Positions 1 to 6,129 of a DNA stretch of 6,129 nt are shown piece by piece. Numbering within the stretch: position 1 is the stretch's first letter; the number at the start of each line of letters is the position of its first letter. The notes beneath the pieces were generated by a model. It worked only from the letters and a program-made list of their open reading frames with translations, was not told where the DNA came from and ran no database searches. The DNA comes from Dehalococcoidia bacterium (GTDB taxonomy: Bacteria; Chloroflexota; Dehalococcoidia; JACPQF01). Location: assembly GCA_030650265.1 (NCBI GenBank), contig JAUSEJ010000298.1:1-6129 (forward strand). The letters run 5' to 3'. The position numbers were made by a program, and so were the translations under genes.

Positions 1-1775
1 GTTACGCCCACATAGCTCTCCGCCCGCAGATCCTGCAGCACCTGATCCCGGGGGAAGAACTGGCAGACGCTGGCGGGAAAGCAGCAGACATCCATGCCAA
101 CCACATTGCCGCACGGCGTATCCTTCAAGGCATACGTAACATCGTCCTCAAAGCGCCCATCGCTATACACGGCCACCGTCCGGGCCATTAGCCCGTCTCC
201 CTCAAGACGATCGATGCAGACATAGAACATTTCCAGTTTCTCCGCCAGAAACGCCGCCAGTGATTGGAAGAATTCGTCATTGGCGCTGGCGCCGCCCGAC
301 TTGGCGAGGAAGGCCAGGACCTCCTCCATTTGCTTGCGGTCGGTGATGTCCTGAACGGTGCCGACCATCCTCACGGCATTCCCGGCGCTATCCCTGATTA
401 CATCGGCTTTGGAGTTGATCACAACTCTCTTGCCGTTGTCCGGCCTAATTGCGGTATAGTCGATCTCGAACAGGGAATTCCCGGCCAGCGCGTCGGCCAC
501 GGATTGGTTAACGTATTCATGCTCCGCCGGATCAACCACCGCCATCCAAGCTTCAATAGAAGGCTTCTCCTTCTCCGGGTCAATGCCGTGCAGGCTATAG
601 TTACCCTCGGCCCAGAATAGATCACCCGTGATCACGTCCCATTCCCAACTGCCCAGCCTGGCGACCTTGTGCGCCCTCTTGAGCCTGGCCTCGCTCTCCC
701 TTATCGCCTCCTCCGCCTGCTTGCGCTCGGTGATGTCTTGCACCGTGCCAAACATTCTGGTGGGTTGTCCGGCGGCGTCGAAGGTGACCTCGGCCTGTGT
801 GTGTACGAAACCCTTCGATCCGTCCGGCCTGACGATGCGCATGTCGATATCGTAGGGTTTTCGCCTGCTGAAGGCGTCGTCCATGGCTTGCTGGACGAAC
901 GTCAGGTCCTCCGGGTCAATGGTAGCAAGGTAACCCTCGATGGACGGGACCACGTCCGGGGCCAGACCATAGATGCGGTAGTTCTCCTCTGACCAGTAAA
1001 GTTCGCTGGTCAAGACGTTCCAATCGAAGTTGCCAACATGCCCGACTCTCTGCGCCATCAGGAGGTTTTCCTGGCTTTTCTGGATCAGGTCCTGTGTTAT
1101 CTTGCGCTCGGTGAAGTCCGTAGCTATCCCACCGACTCCCGTGATCTCCCCCGATCGATCACGAATGGGAAACTTGGACGACAGGAAGGTGCGAACGCCA
1201 TCGGCAACGGGAATCAACTCTTCTATTAACTGTGTTTCCCCGCTTGCCATAATGCGCTGGTCGTTGGCGATCATTCTCTCGGCGACCTTTTGATCTTTGA
1301 AGATCTCGCGATCGGTCTTGCCGGTCCCCTCTTCCACGGTGGTGCCCATTGCCTCGGCCGTTTGCCGGTTCATAAACAATATTCGGCTGTCCCTGTCTTT
1401 GAGGAATATGGCTGCTTCTGAGTTGTCCATAACAGCCTTGAGGAGATCCTGTTGTTGCATAGCCTCCCGAGATTTCAAGGCAATCTCGCGATTCTGGTTC
1501 TCAAGGAGAGCCGACACGTAGGTAGCGATAGAACATACAACCGCGAGTACGCCGTCATACAGCAGCAACAGGCCTGGCGACAATCCCTGGTAAGTGTTGA
1601 TGCTAACATTGGCCAGAAGAACGACGACGCTAACAACGACTGTCGTGCGAGTTGAGGCCCGCGTAGTGGTCATGAGGATAGCGATCGTGTATACCAGAGG
1701 GATAGGCCGACCAGGCGTCAAGAGATCGATGACGATCGCCGCAATCAGAGCGAAAACAATAAGAAACGAACCCAT
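1..1775 (-). CDS. Membrane-anchored multi-PAS/GAF sensor protein, 3' end outside window (partial)
   Basis: Reading the minus strand from ATG at 1775, the frame is open for 591 codons to the window edge. The start is supported by AAGGA six bases upstream and an in-frame TAA four codons upstream. Residues about 3-92 hold hydrophobic stretches, probably three or four membrane segments with short loops. Three PAS domains follow: about 106-227 (ending GIATDFTERK), 236-352 (GTVQDITERKQ) and 363-482 (GTVQDITDRKQ). PAS 2 and PAS 3 are PAS_3-like (GNFDWNV / GSWEWDV, then YW/FW) and look like a tandem duplication. From about residue 497 a GAF domain begins, with the motif DTPCGNVVGMDVCCFP at 552-567 and ending at AESYVGV. 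The output module is off the left edge. In proteins of this build it is usually a histidine kinase or GGDEF domain; that is inference. The signal sensed is unknown. No frameshift or internal stop was found. Confidence 0.93.
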   Translation of the reverse strand, partial: MGSFLIVFALIAAIVIDLLTPGRPIPLVYTIAILMTTTRASTRTTVVVSVVVLLANVSINTYQGLSPGLLLLYDGVLAVVCSIATYVSALLENQNREIALKSREAMQQQDLLKAVMDNSEAAIFLKDRDSRILFMNRQTAEAMGTTVEEGTGKTDREIFKDQKVAERMIANDQRIMASGETQLIEELIPVADGVRTFLSSKFPIRDRSGEITGVGGIATDFTERKITQDLIQKSQENLLMAQRVGHVGNFDWNVLTSELYWSEENYRIYGLAPDVVPSIEGYLATIDPEDLTFVQQAMDDAFSRRKPYDIDMRIVRPDGSKGFVHTQAEVTFDAAGQPTRMFGTVQDITERKQAEEAIRESEARLKRAHKVARLGSWEWDVITGDLFWAEGNYSLHGIDPEKEKPSIEAWMAVVDPAEHEYVNQSVADALAGNSLFEIDYTAIRPDNGKRVVINSKADVIRDSAGNAVRMVGTVQDITDRKQMEEVLAFLAKSGGASANDEFFQSLAAFLAEKLEMFYVCIDRLEGDGLMARTVAVYSDGRFEDDVTYALKDTPCGNVVGMDVCCFPASVCQFFPRDQVLQDLRAESYVGV

Positions 1776-1781
1776 GCTACG

Positions 1782-1786
1782 TCCTT
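1782..1786 (-). promoter_or_regulatory. Ribosome-binding site of the PAS/GAF sensor gene
   Basis: AAGGA on the minus strand lies six bases before the ATG at 1775. It overlaps the in-frame TAA at 1785-1787, so no longer in-frame protein is possible. This site fixes the start. Confidence 0.7.
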
Positions 1787-1907
1787 ATCAGCCACGAGCT
1801 TTGGACTCGAGCAAAGAAAGAATTCCTACCTACCAATACCTTTTGACGTCATTGCCAGTGGCGGTGGAATCGGGAAGCTCGGGGCCTCAACGAGTCCGCT
1901 TGCTAAG

Positions 1908-1934
1908 ATTACAAGAAGCAAAGACGCTTGTCAA
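1908..1934 (-). promoter_or_regulatory. Possible sigma-70-type promoter for the PAS/GAF sensor gene
   Basis: On the minus strand a perfect TTGACA (1934-1929) is followed after 15 bases by TGTAAT (1913-1908), five of six matches to TATAAT. The 15-base spacer is shorter than the usual 16-18. An alternative -10, TAATCT, gives a 17-base spacer but a poorer match. It lies in the gap between the broken kinase and the PAS/GAF gene and would give a leader of roughly 125 nt. This suggests the PAS/GAF gene is transcribed independently of the kinase pair. It is a sequence match only. Confidence 0.4.
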
Positions 1935-2110
1935 CTAGCCAAAGCGTCACCATCGATGCCCTGCAGTCATTGCACCGACGCCACTATACTGAGACTTAGC
2001 CCCGCACCGCGCCGCCTGTCAGTGCTCTTTGTCGTGAAGAAGGGTTCGAATATCCTCGCTTGCGTCTCTTTGGTCATGCCAGAGCCTGTATCTTGGACCA
2101 GTAGGCTGAC

Positions 2111-2839
2111 CTATTTCCCGACGAGCACCCTGTCAAGGCCAAGCCGAACCTGATCCTGGTAGACATTCCCGGTCTTGACCTTCAGCGTGCCGGCATCCAA
2201 CATTGCCTCTCTCGCATTCGCCAGCAAGTTGGCGATCACTTTCACGAGTTGGGTGGCCGAAGCACTGATCGGCTTGAGATCCGGCGCCAGCTCAAGCTGG
2301 ACCACCAGGGTATCGGTCGGTGAAGACATCTGCCCGAGCGCCCGCTTTACCAGACCATTCAGATCGAGGGGCGCATGGCTCATGTGACCGCGACTGGACA
2401 GGGTCAAGAGGTTCTTGTTGATGGCAGCCATCTGCCCGGCAGCGTTCTCTATCTGGTTCAGATAGGCAAGGGCCGCGTGACGCGCTGGAAGTTGCAGCCT
2501 GATTAGCTCCGGGTACGCCATTACGGGCGTGAGCAGGTTATTGAAATCATGCGCCACCTGTCCGGCAATCTGCCCGAAAAGCTCCAGGCGTCGCGAGCGC
2601 TCCATCAGGCCCTCCATCTGCCGGCGCCCGGTTACGTCCTCTAGCGACGCCACAGCAAATCTGACGGTTCCGTCGGGATGGCGCATACAACCGACGGTCA
2701 ACCAGATCTGGACAACGCCGCCATCCCGGCGCAAGAAGCGCTTCTCCAATTCGTATCCGTTTATTTCGCCCGACAACAACCTCGCAAATTGCCGATTGTC
2801 CGCCTCTAGATCCTCCGTCCGTAACCGGGAGCAACCCAC
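2111..2839 (-). CDS. Longest intact fragment of the broken kinase: half PAS, HDFNNLL H-box, N-box
   Basis: This 242-codon frame is the main surviving piece of the decayed kinase. Residues about 9-74 are the C-terminal half of a PAS domain ending DVTGRRQ. Residues 75-150 are a HisKA-like helix pair with phosphoacceptor H97 in VAHDFNNLL. Residues 195-213 contain the ATPase N-box with N208. The stop falls before the G1 and G2 boxes, so the fragment alone cannot bind ATP normally or autophosphorylate. Its nominal GTG start at 2839 lies inside a PAS domain, has no convincing ribosome-binding site, and is probably not a true initiation point. If anything is translated, it would be a dimerisation/histidine module that could at most serve as a phosphate acceptor; that is speculation. 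Confidence 0.45.
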   Translation of the reverse strand: MGCSRLRTEDLEADNRQFARLLSGEINGYELEKRFLRRDGGVVQIWLTVGCMRHPDGTVRFAVASLEDVTGRRQMEGLMERSRRLELFGQIAGQVAHDFNNLLTPVMAYPELIRLQLPARHAALAYLNQIENAAGQMAAINKNLLTLSSRGHMSHAPLDLNGLVKRALGQMSSPTDTLVVQLELAPDLKPISASATQLVKVIANLLANAREAMLDAGTLKVKTGNVYQDQVRLGLDRVLVGK

Positions 2840-3053
2840 CAGGGATGGCGGCCACAGTCATTTGCCGAAAAATCTCGAAAACCTCAGGCTGGACCAGCTG
2901 CCGAGCGTCGAGGGCGAGAACATCCTCAGTTGATTGCGTCCTGAAAAGCGCTGAAGCGGCCCGATTGGCGAAAACAGACCTCTCCCCCACAAAGACCAGA
3001 ATGGCTTCCGGGCTCATGGTGGGCTGATCGGCCGCGGAGACTGGAGTCGCCAC
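2547..3053 (-). CDS. N-terminal reading frame of the broken kinase: half PAS then out-of-frame tail
   Basis: This is the 168-codon frame that ribosomes starting at GTG 3053 would actually read. Residues 13-77 are a genuine PAS half, very like PAS 1 of the upstream 938-residue kinase (shared SPEAILVFVGER, AASALF and EIFR). From about residue 78 the frame is wrong relative to the kinase coding sequence. The arginine- and glycine-rich tail is therefore a missense shadow running to 2547. No good Shine-Dalgarno precedes GTG 3053; an internal ATG at 3017 is another possible start. It is unlikely to be a functional protein and is listed because it is the 5' part of the pseudogene. Confidence 0.3.
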   Translation of the reverse strand: MATPVSAADQPTMSPEAILVFVGERSVFANRAASALFRTQSTEDVLALDARQLVQPEVFEIFRQMTVAAIPGGLLPVTDGGSRGGQSAICEVVVGRNKRIRIGEALLAPGWRRCPDLVDRRLYAPSRRNRQICCGVARGRNRAPADGGPDGALATPGAFRADCRTGGA

Positions 3054-3128
3054 TTTCTCAGTCAGGATAATAGTCGGCAGAACTATCGCCCGGCTCAGTC
3101 GATGCGCTCAATTAGATTGGCGAAGGCA

Positions 3129-5945
3129 TCAGGCCAGAGGCAAGGTAAAGGAAAAAACGCTGCCCCTGCCCGGCCTGCTTTCCACCGAAATGCTGCCGCC
3201 ATGCGCTTCGACCAGCATCTTGGTAATATACAGACCCAATCCCAGCCCTTCGGTCTTTCGGCCGGTTACGGGCTGATAGAACCGCTCGAACATAAGGTGA
3301 AGGTCCTCCGGCATGATTCCCAATCCCTGGTCGATTACGGAGAATCTCACCTCCCGGCCCTTCTTCTCCGCCTTAAGCAGAACCTCTGTGTCAAAGGCAG
3401 AGAACTTGAGAGCGTTGGTGAGAAGATTCGTCAGGATTCGCTCCAGACGGTCCGGGTCGGCCAAGACTCGCGGCGAATCCGGCGATATCTCCACCTTGAT
3501 ACGTCCAACAGCCAACACGCCCGCCGTTCGGTCCACGTAGTCGGTGACAAAGCTTTCGATGTCTACCGACCCGAGGTTCATGCGAAGCTGCCCGGATTCC
3601 AGCCGGGTAGACTCTACGAGGTCCTGAATCATCGCGTTCATCCGTCTGGCAGCCGTTACTATCCATTCAGCCCGACGCAACTCGGCGCCACGAAGCCCGG
3701 CTTTTTCCAGGGCGCTAAAGAGAATCTCCGCATGCCCCTGAATGATTGCCAGGGGATTTCTCAAATCATGTGAGACAACACGCATGAGATCCTGAAGCCA
3801 CTCCTGCATTGCGTGCATGGCCGTAATATCGGTGAAGACCACTACCGCTCCCCGCAAACTATCATCCTGCAAACGAATCGGGGCGGCGCTGGCGGAAACC
3901 CAGACAGTCCGTGCCTCGCGACCTCGCCGGATGGCCATTATTTCGCCGAAGACCCTCTCGCCGCGCAGCGCCCGTTCACCAGGCATCAGGTCGAGGGGAA
4001 ATGGCCTCCCGTCGGGGGTTTGCACCCCTGTCGCCGCCATTCGCGCCGCCATGGGTAGTTCCCTCTCCTCCGGCGACATCCCAATAATATTCATGGCCGC
4101 TTGATTAGCGCGGACGATCCTGCTCTCGGCATCATAGATTATCAGCCCATCAGCAACCGAGCCAATCGTGCAGTCAAGTTCCGCCAGCAATCGCTCCCGC
4201 TCTTCCTCCGCCCGTTTGCGTTCGGTGATATCGGTTGAGATGCCACAAACGCCGTAGATGACCCCCTGGTGGTCCCGCAGGGGAAACTTAACGGAAATGT
4301 AGGTGTGCAGCCCGGCCGCCAGGGGGATGGTCTCCTCAAATTCCACCGGCGTGCCCGAGGCGATTATCTTGAGATCGTTCGCTCTGGTAATGTCGGCGAA
4401 CTCTCTCGGCAAGACGTCGTAGTCGGTCTTACCTACGACCCGCTCCCTGGTTGTCTGAAAAAGGACCTCGTACGCAGTGTTCACGAATTGGAGACGGCCT
4501 GCGGTATCCTTGACATAAACGACGGAGCTGGCGCTATCCAATATCGTCCGCAGCTTATCTTCGCTGTCCCGCAGCAGCAGTTCCGTGAGCCTGCGCTCCT
4601 CGATTTCTCCCTCAAGAGCCTGGTTGGTTCGTGAGAGTTCAGCGGTTCGCTCAAGGACCCGCTTCTCCAAATCCTCTTTCGCGCTTCTGATCACCTGGTC
4701 AGCCCGCTTGCGTGCGGAGATGTCGTGCACTACAAACTGAAAAGCCAACTCGCCTTCGTACTCGACTCTCGCTCCCGATATTTCGACGTCTATGGTCAGA
4801 CCGTCAGCCCGCAGCAACTTGATCTCCGATGCTGGCAGCGCTCCTCTGGCGTCTACCCCGAGAACAATACGGCGAAAGATCTCGTATACGCCAGGACGAA
4901 CCAACTGACGTACGTCAACAGCGAGTACTGCCTGAAGCGACCCCGCGCCGAAGAGAGCCGAGGCGGCCGGGTTGGCGAAAACGCATCTCTCTCCCACAAA
5001 GACGAGGATGGCTTCGGGGCTCAAGTTTACAAGACTCTGGTAACGAACCTCGCTTTCGTGAAAGGCTTGAGCCAGGGAGACAGTCGCCCCAACGCCGCGC
5101 CTTTTGGACAGGGCAATTGAAATCAAAATGTATAGGCAGCCAAGGTACTGACTGCCACGGCCGAGCCAATTCAGAGGATCACCGATTCTCGATTCCAGTG
5201 AGACAATGACAAGGCCAAGGGCAATAAGGGCTAGGCCCGGGGAATACCATTGGCGAAAGTCTTCCGGAACTCTGCCGCCGCCGGTCCGCAACATCAGGGC
5301 CGCCACGACGAACAGGGTTGCCGTGACCCACAACGTCGTAGCGCCAAAGGGCGATGCCCCCGAGCCATCGACGAAATGCACCGGCCAGAGGTTCCCCCGC
5401 ACCAGAGCTACCAGGATCGCCTCCACCACAAACACCACAGTGTAAAGAACTAGAGGAGCCACTCTGCCGAAGCGAGCCTGGCGCCCCCAGCCCGTGAGGC
5501 TAACGTAAGCACTCGACAAATGGAGCAGGGCCGAGAAACCTGCTGAAACGACATACACTGACACGTTGGCATTCGCTCCGGTTCCCGGAAGCGGGGTAGA
5601 GGACAGAATGGCGCCAAGTGAGAGCGCCAGCGTGCCACCGCTAAGTAGCAAGACGGGGAGAGATGGGGCTCTTAGAAAACCTCTCGCCGCCACGGCTGTC
5701 ACCAGGAGCGGCAGCAGGAAGAGAAAGATGATATTGAGAATAGGAATTACGAGAGGCGGGTTCCAGTCCACGGTGTCCGCGGACAGGCGGAGGACGATGG
5801 CGCAGAGGAAGAACAGGACAAGCGGCCACCAACCTACCGCCCGGGTCCAAGCAGGCCCAATCCTCCTCTGTGGCCGGGCGGCGAGCGTCTGTGGGCCCAT
5901 ATCACGTCCGGGAGGTTTTGTCTTGGAAACCCGATCTTCCTTCAA
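3129..5945 (-). CDS. Membrane-bound multi-PAS sensor histidine kinase
   Basis: A complete 938-residue sensor kinase. Residues about 36-280 contain roughly eight hydrophobic membrane segments (near 39-55, 63-86, 95-115, 126-150, 162-182, 202-219, 235-251, 264-280), a sensor region I cannot assign to a named family. PAS 1 spans about 299-415. A charged, probably coiled-coil linker covers 416-460 (EDLEKRVLERTAEL). PAS 2 spans 461-582 (STDITERKRAEEE) and PAS 3 about 590-710 (VVVFTDITAM). The HisKA domain has its H-box VVSHDLRNPLAII with H726. HATPase_c is complete: N-box LTNLLTNALKFS (N844), G1 DQGLGI (872-877), F-box FERFYQP and G2 EGLGLGLYI. It should autophosphorylate H726 and phosphorylate a response regulator, none of which is visible here. 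The start is TTG 5945, with AGAGGA 11 bases upstream and an in-frame TAG six codons upstream. ATG at 5900 (residue 16) is an alternative with weaker spacing evidence. The signal is unknown. Confidence 0.95.
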   Translation of the reverse strand: MKEDRVSKTKPPGRDMGPQTLAARPQRRIGPAWTRAVGWWPLVLFFLCAIVLRLSADTVDWNPPLVIPILNIIFLFLLPLLVTAVAARGFLRAPSLPVLLLSGGTLALSLGAILSSTPLPGTGANANVSVYVVSAGFSALLHLSSAYVSLTGWGRQARFGRVAPLVLYTVVFVVEAILVALVRGNLWPVHFVDGSGASPFGATTLWVTATLFVVAALMLRTGGGRVPEDFRQWYSPGLALIALGLVIVSLESRIGDPLNWLGRGSQYLGCLYILISIALSKRRGVGATVSLAQAFHESEVRYQSLVNLSPEAILVFVGERCVFANPAASALFGAGSLQAVLAVDVRQLVRPGVYEIFRRIVLGVDARGALPASEIKLLRADGLTIDVEISGARVEYEGELAFQFVVHDISARKRADQVIRSAKEDLEKRVLERTAELSRTNQALEGEIEERRLTELLLRDSEDKLRTILDSASSVVYVKDTAGRLQFVNTAYEVLFQTTRERVVGKTDYDVLPREFADITRANDLKIIASGTPVEFEETIPLAAGLHTYISVKFPLRDHQGVIYGVCGISTDITERKRAEEERERLLAELDCTIGSVADGLIIYDAESRIVRANQAAMNIIGMSPEERELPMAARMAATGVQTPDGRPFPLDLMPGERALRGERVFGEIMAIRRGREARTVWVSASAAPIRLQDDSLRGAVVVFTDITAMHAMQEWLQDLMRVVSHDLRNPLAIIQGHAEILFSALEKAGLRGAELRRAEWIVTAARRMNAMIQDLVESTRLESGQLRMNLGSVDIESFVTDYVDRTAGVLAVGRIKVEISPDSPRVLADPDRLERILTNLLTNALKFSAFDTEVLLKAEKKGREVRFSVIDQGLGIMPEDLHLMFERFYQPVTGRKTEGLGLGLYITKMLVEAHGGSISVESRPGRGSVFSFTLPLA

Positions 5946-5956
5946 TGGCAGCCCGA

Positions 5957-5962
5957 TCCTCT
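5957..5962 (-). promoter_or_regulatory. Possible ribosome-binding site of the 938-residue kinase
   Basis: AGAGGA on the minus strand lies 11 bases before TTG 5945. The match is good but the spacing is long. A shorter CGGA lies about six bases before the alternative ATG 5900. The choice between the TTG and ATG starts is not settled by sequence; both leave the membrane region intact. Confidence 0.4.
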
Positions 5963-6092
5963 ATGATCCGTACCATATTCATCGATCAGCAACAGGTCAT
6001 TCCGATAACTTGGAGCCTTGAATCGCCGTGTCTATCAAAAATGGCCACTCCCATGTTCGCCTGGCCCCGGACTGGCCCAACTTGATAGTCCT

Positions 6093-6098
6093 ATTATA
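6093..6098 (-). promoter_or_regulatory. Perfect TATAAT -10 box upstream of the kinase gene
   Basis: The minus strand reads TATAAT at 6098-6093, identical to the bacterial -10 consensus, about 150 nt before the kinase start. The -35 region at standard spacing (TATACT, 17 bases away) matches TTGACA at only three positions, so an activator or chance is possible. It is the only strong -10-like element in the leader. Confidence 0.4.
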
Positions 6099-6129
6099 GC
6101 CCAAGGGCAGATGATAGTATACAAGCTGA

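Larger units (their letters stand above)
1776..1966 (-). other. Intergenic region and leader between the broken kinase and the PAS/GAF sensor
   Basis: This 191-nt gap holds the promoter-like pair at 1908-1934 and the ribosome-binding site at 1782-1786. An 8-bp perfect palindrome TGACGTCA lies at 1844-1851 within the presumed leader; it could be an operator or chance. I see no further kinase coding remnant in any minus-strand frame, no tRNA-like fold and no GC-hairpin with a T-run that would terminate transcription from upstream. Confidence 0.5.
1967..3053 (-). pseudogene. Decayed PAS-histidine kinase gene (frame break, internal TAG, truncated ATPase)
   Basis: Three pieces in transcription order form one damaged kinase gene. 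From GTG 3053 (frame open back to a TGA at 3108-3110) about 77 codons encode the first half of a PAS domain (SPEAILVFVGER, VFAN, AASALF). Near 2840-2810 the meaningful frame changes. The second piece, to 2114, encodes the second half of a PAS domain (LEKRFLRRDGG, FAVASLEDVTGRRQ), an H-box GQVAHDFNNLLTP with histidine codon 2551-2549, and an N-box IANLLANAREAM. A TAG at 2113-2111 then stops translation. The same frame continues for 47 codons with the G1 box DTGSGM, F-box [10 protein letters not shown] and G2-like GAGLSLSI before TGA at 1969-1967. The final part of a normal HATPase domain is missing. It has no membrane segments. It starts 75 nt after the stop of the intact kinase, so it was probably co-transcribed with it. 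Loss of kinase function is inferred; assembly or sequencing error is the alternative. Confidence 0.85.
5946..6129 (-). other. Leader upstream of the kinase, with two very short reading frames
   Basis: This 184-nt stretch has no recognisable gene. On the minus strand it holds the TATAAT box at 6093-6098. It also holds a 22-codon frame from ATG 6054 to TGA 5986 with AGGCG a few bases upstream, and a 26-codon frame from ATG 5982 that overlaps the kinase start and ends at 5902. Neither peptide resembles a known leader peptide: there is no run of a single amino acid codon and no attenuator hairpin. Both may be chance. I see no tRNA or riboswitch-like structure. Confidence 0.3.

Noticed and set aside
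721..758. Recurring TTGCGCTCGGTGATGTC-like sequence (also near 334, 1101, 4216 and 4706), considered as a dispersed repeat
   Set aside because: Each copy encodes the conserved D-I-T-E-R-K tail of a PAS domain. Spacing and context follow the domains, so it is protein conservation and not a mobile or CRISPR repeat.
264..992. Two plus-strand frames of 118 and 107 codons (264-620 and 669-992)
   Set aside because: Both are antisense to the continuous PAS/GAF coding frame. Their similar sequence (LLALGDVLxxAxHxxG) simply reflects the two duplicated PAC tails read on the wrong strand.
1844..1851. TGACGTCA palindrome as a regulator site
   Set aside because: It is only eight bases, with no extended symmetry and no second copy nearby, so it is not enough to call an operator.
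1594..1938. A 114-codon plus-strand frame across the intergenic region
   Set aside because: Most of it is antisense to the start of the PAS/GAF gene and its leader. The threonine/valine/arginine-rich N-terminus is the reverse of the membrane segment, with no domain or good ribosome-binding site.
3054..3128. Terminator or small gene between the two kinases
   Set aside because: No stable hairpin followed by a T-run is visible. The short open stretch reading DAFANLIERID directly after the kinase stop is too short to support.
3102..3773. A 223-codon plus-strand reading frame
   Set aside because: It lies wholly antisense to the HisKA/HATPase end of the intact kinase, shows no recognisable domain, and is rich in residues expected from reading a GC-rich gene backwards.

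Overview
All the real genes I can support lie on the minus strand, so the window reads from right to left. It is a cluster of membrane or soluble sensory proteins built from PAS domains. The contents point to a bacterium with a large environmental-sensing repertoire. The base composition looks moderately GC-rich. The HDFNNLL-type kinase core and the PAS/GAF architectures are common in environmental lineages such as Chloroflexota and Desulfobacterota. I cannot fix the taxon from the sequence alone.

Layout in transcription order: (1) 6129-5946 is a leader with a TATAAT-like -10 box and two very short reading frames. (2) 5945-3129 is an intact 938-residue hybrid-free histidine kinase. It has about eight membrane segments, three PAS domains, a HisKA dimerisation/phosphoacceptor domain with its histidine at residue 726, and a complete HATPase_c domain. 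(3) After a 75-nt gap, 3053-1967 is a decayed second histidine kinase. The first half of a PAS domain, closely related to PAS 1 of the upstream kinase, is joined out of frame to the second half of a different PAS domain. An HDFNNLL H-box and an HATPase domain follow. An in-frame TAG interrupts the ATPase domain just before its G1 box, and the gene stops again just after the G2 box. (4) 1966-1776 is an intergenic stretch with a promoter-like TTGACA/TGTAAT pair and a good ribosome-binding site. (5) 1775 to beyond position 1 is the first 591 codons of another sensor: a short membrane region, three PAS domains and the start of a GAF domain. Its output domain lies outside the window.

Together this is a run of head-to-tail sensors with no response regulator in view. 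The intact kinase would autophosphorylate in response to a membrane or PAS-bound signal and pass the phosphate to a regulator encoded elsewhere. The main point of interest is the broken middle gene and what it says about PAS-domain shuffling between neighbours. I see no RNA genes, mobile elements, CRISPR arrays or clear rho-independent terminators. I found no convincing evidence of a previously undescribed system.
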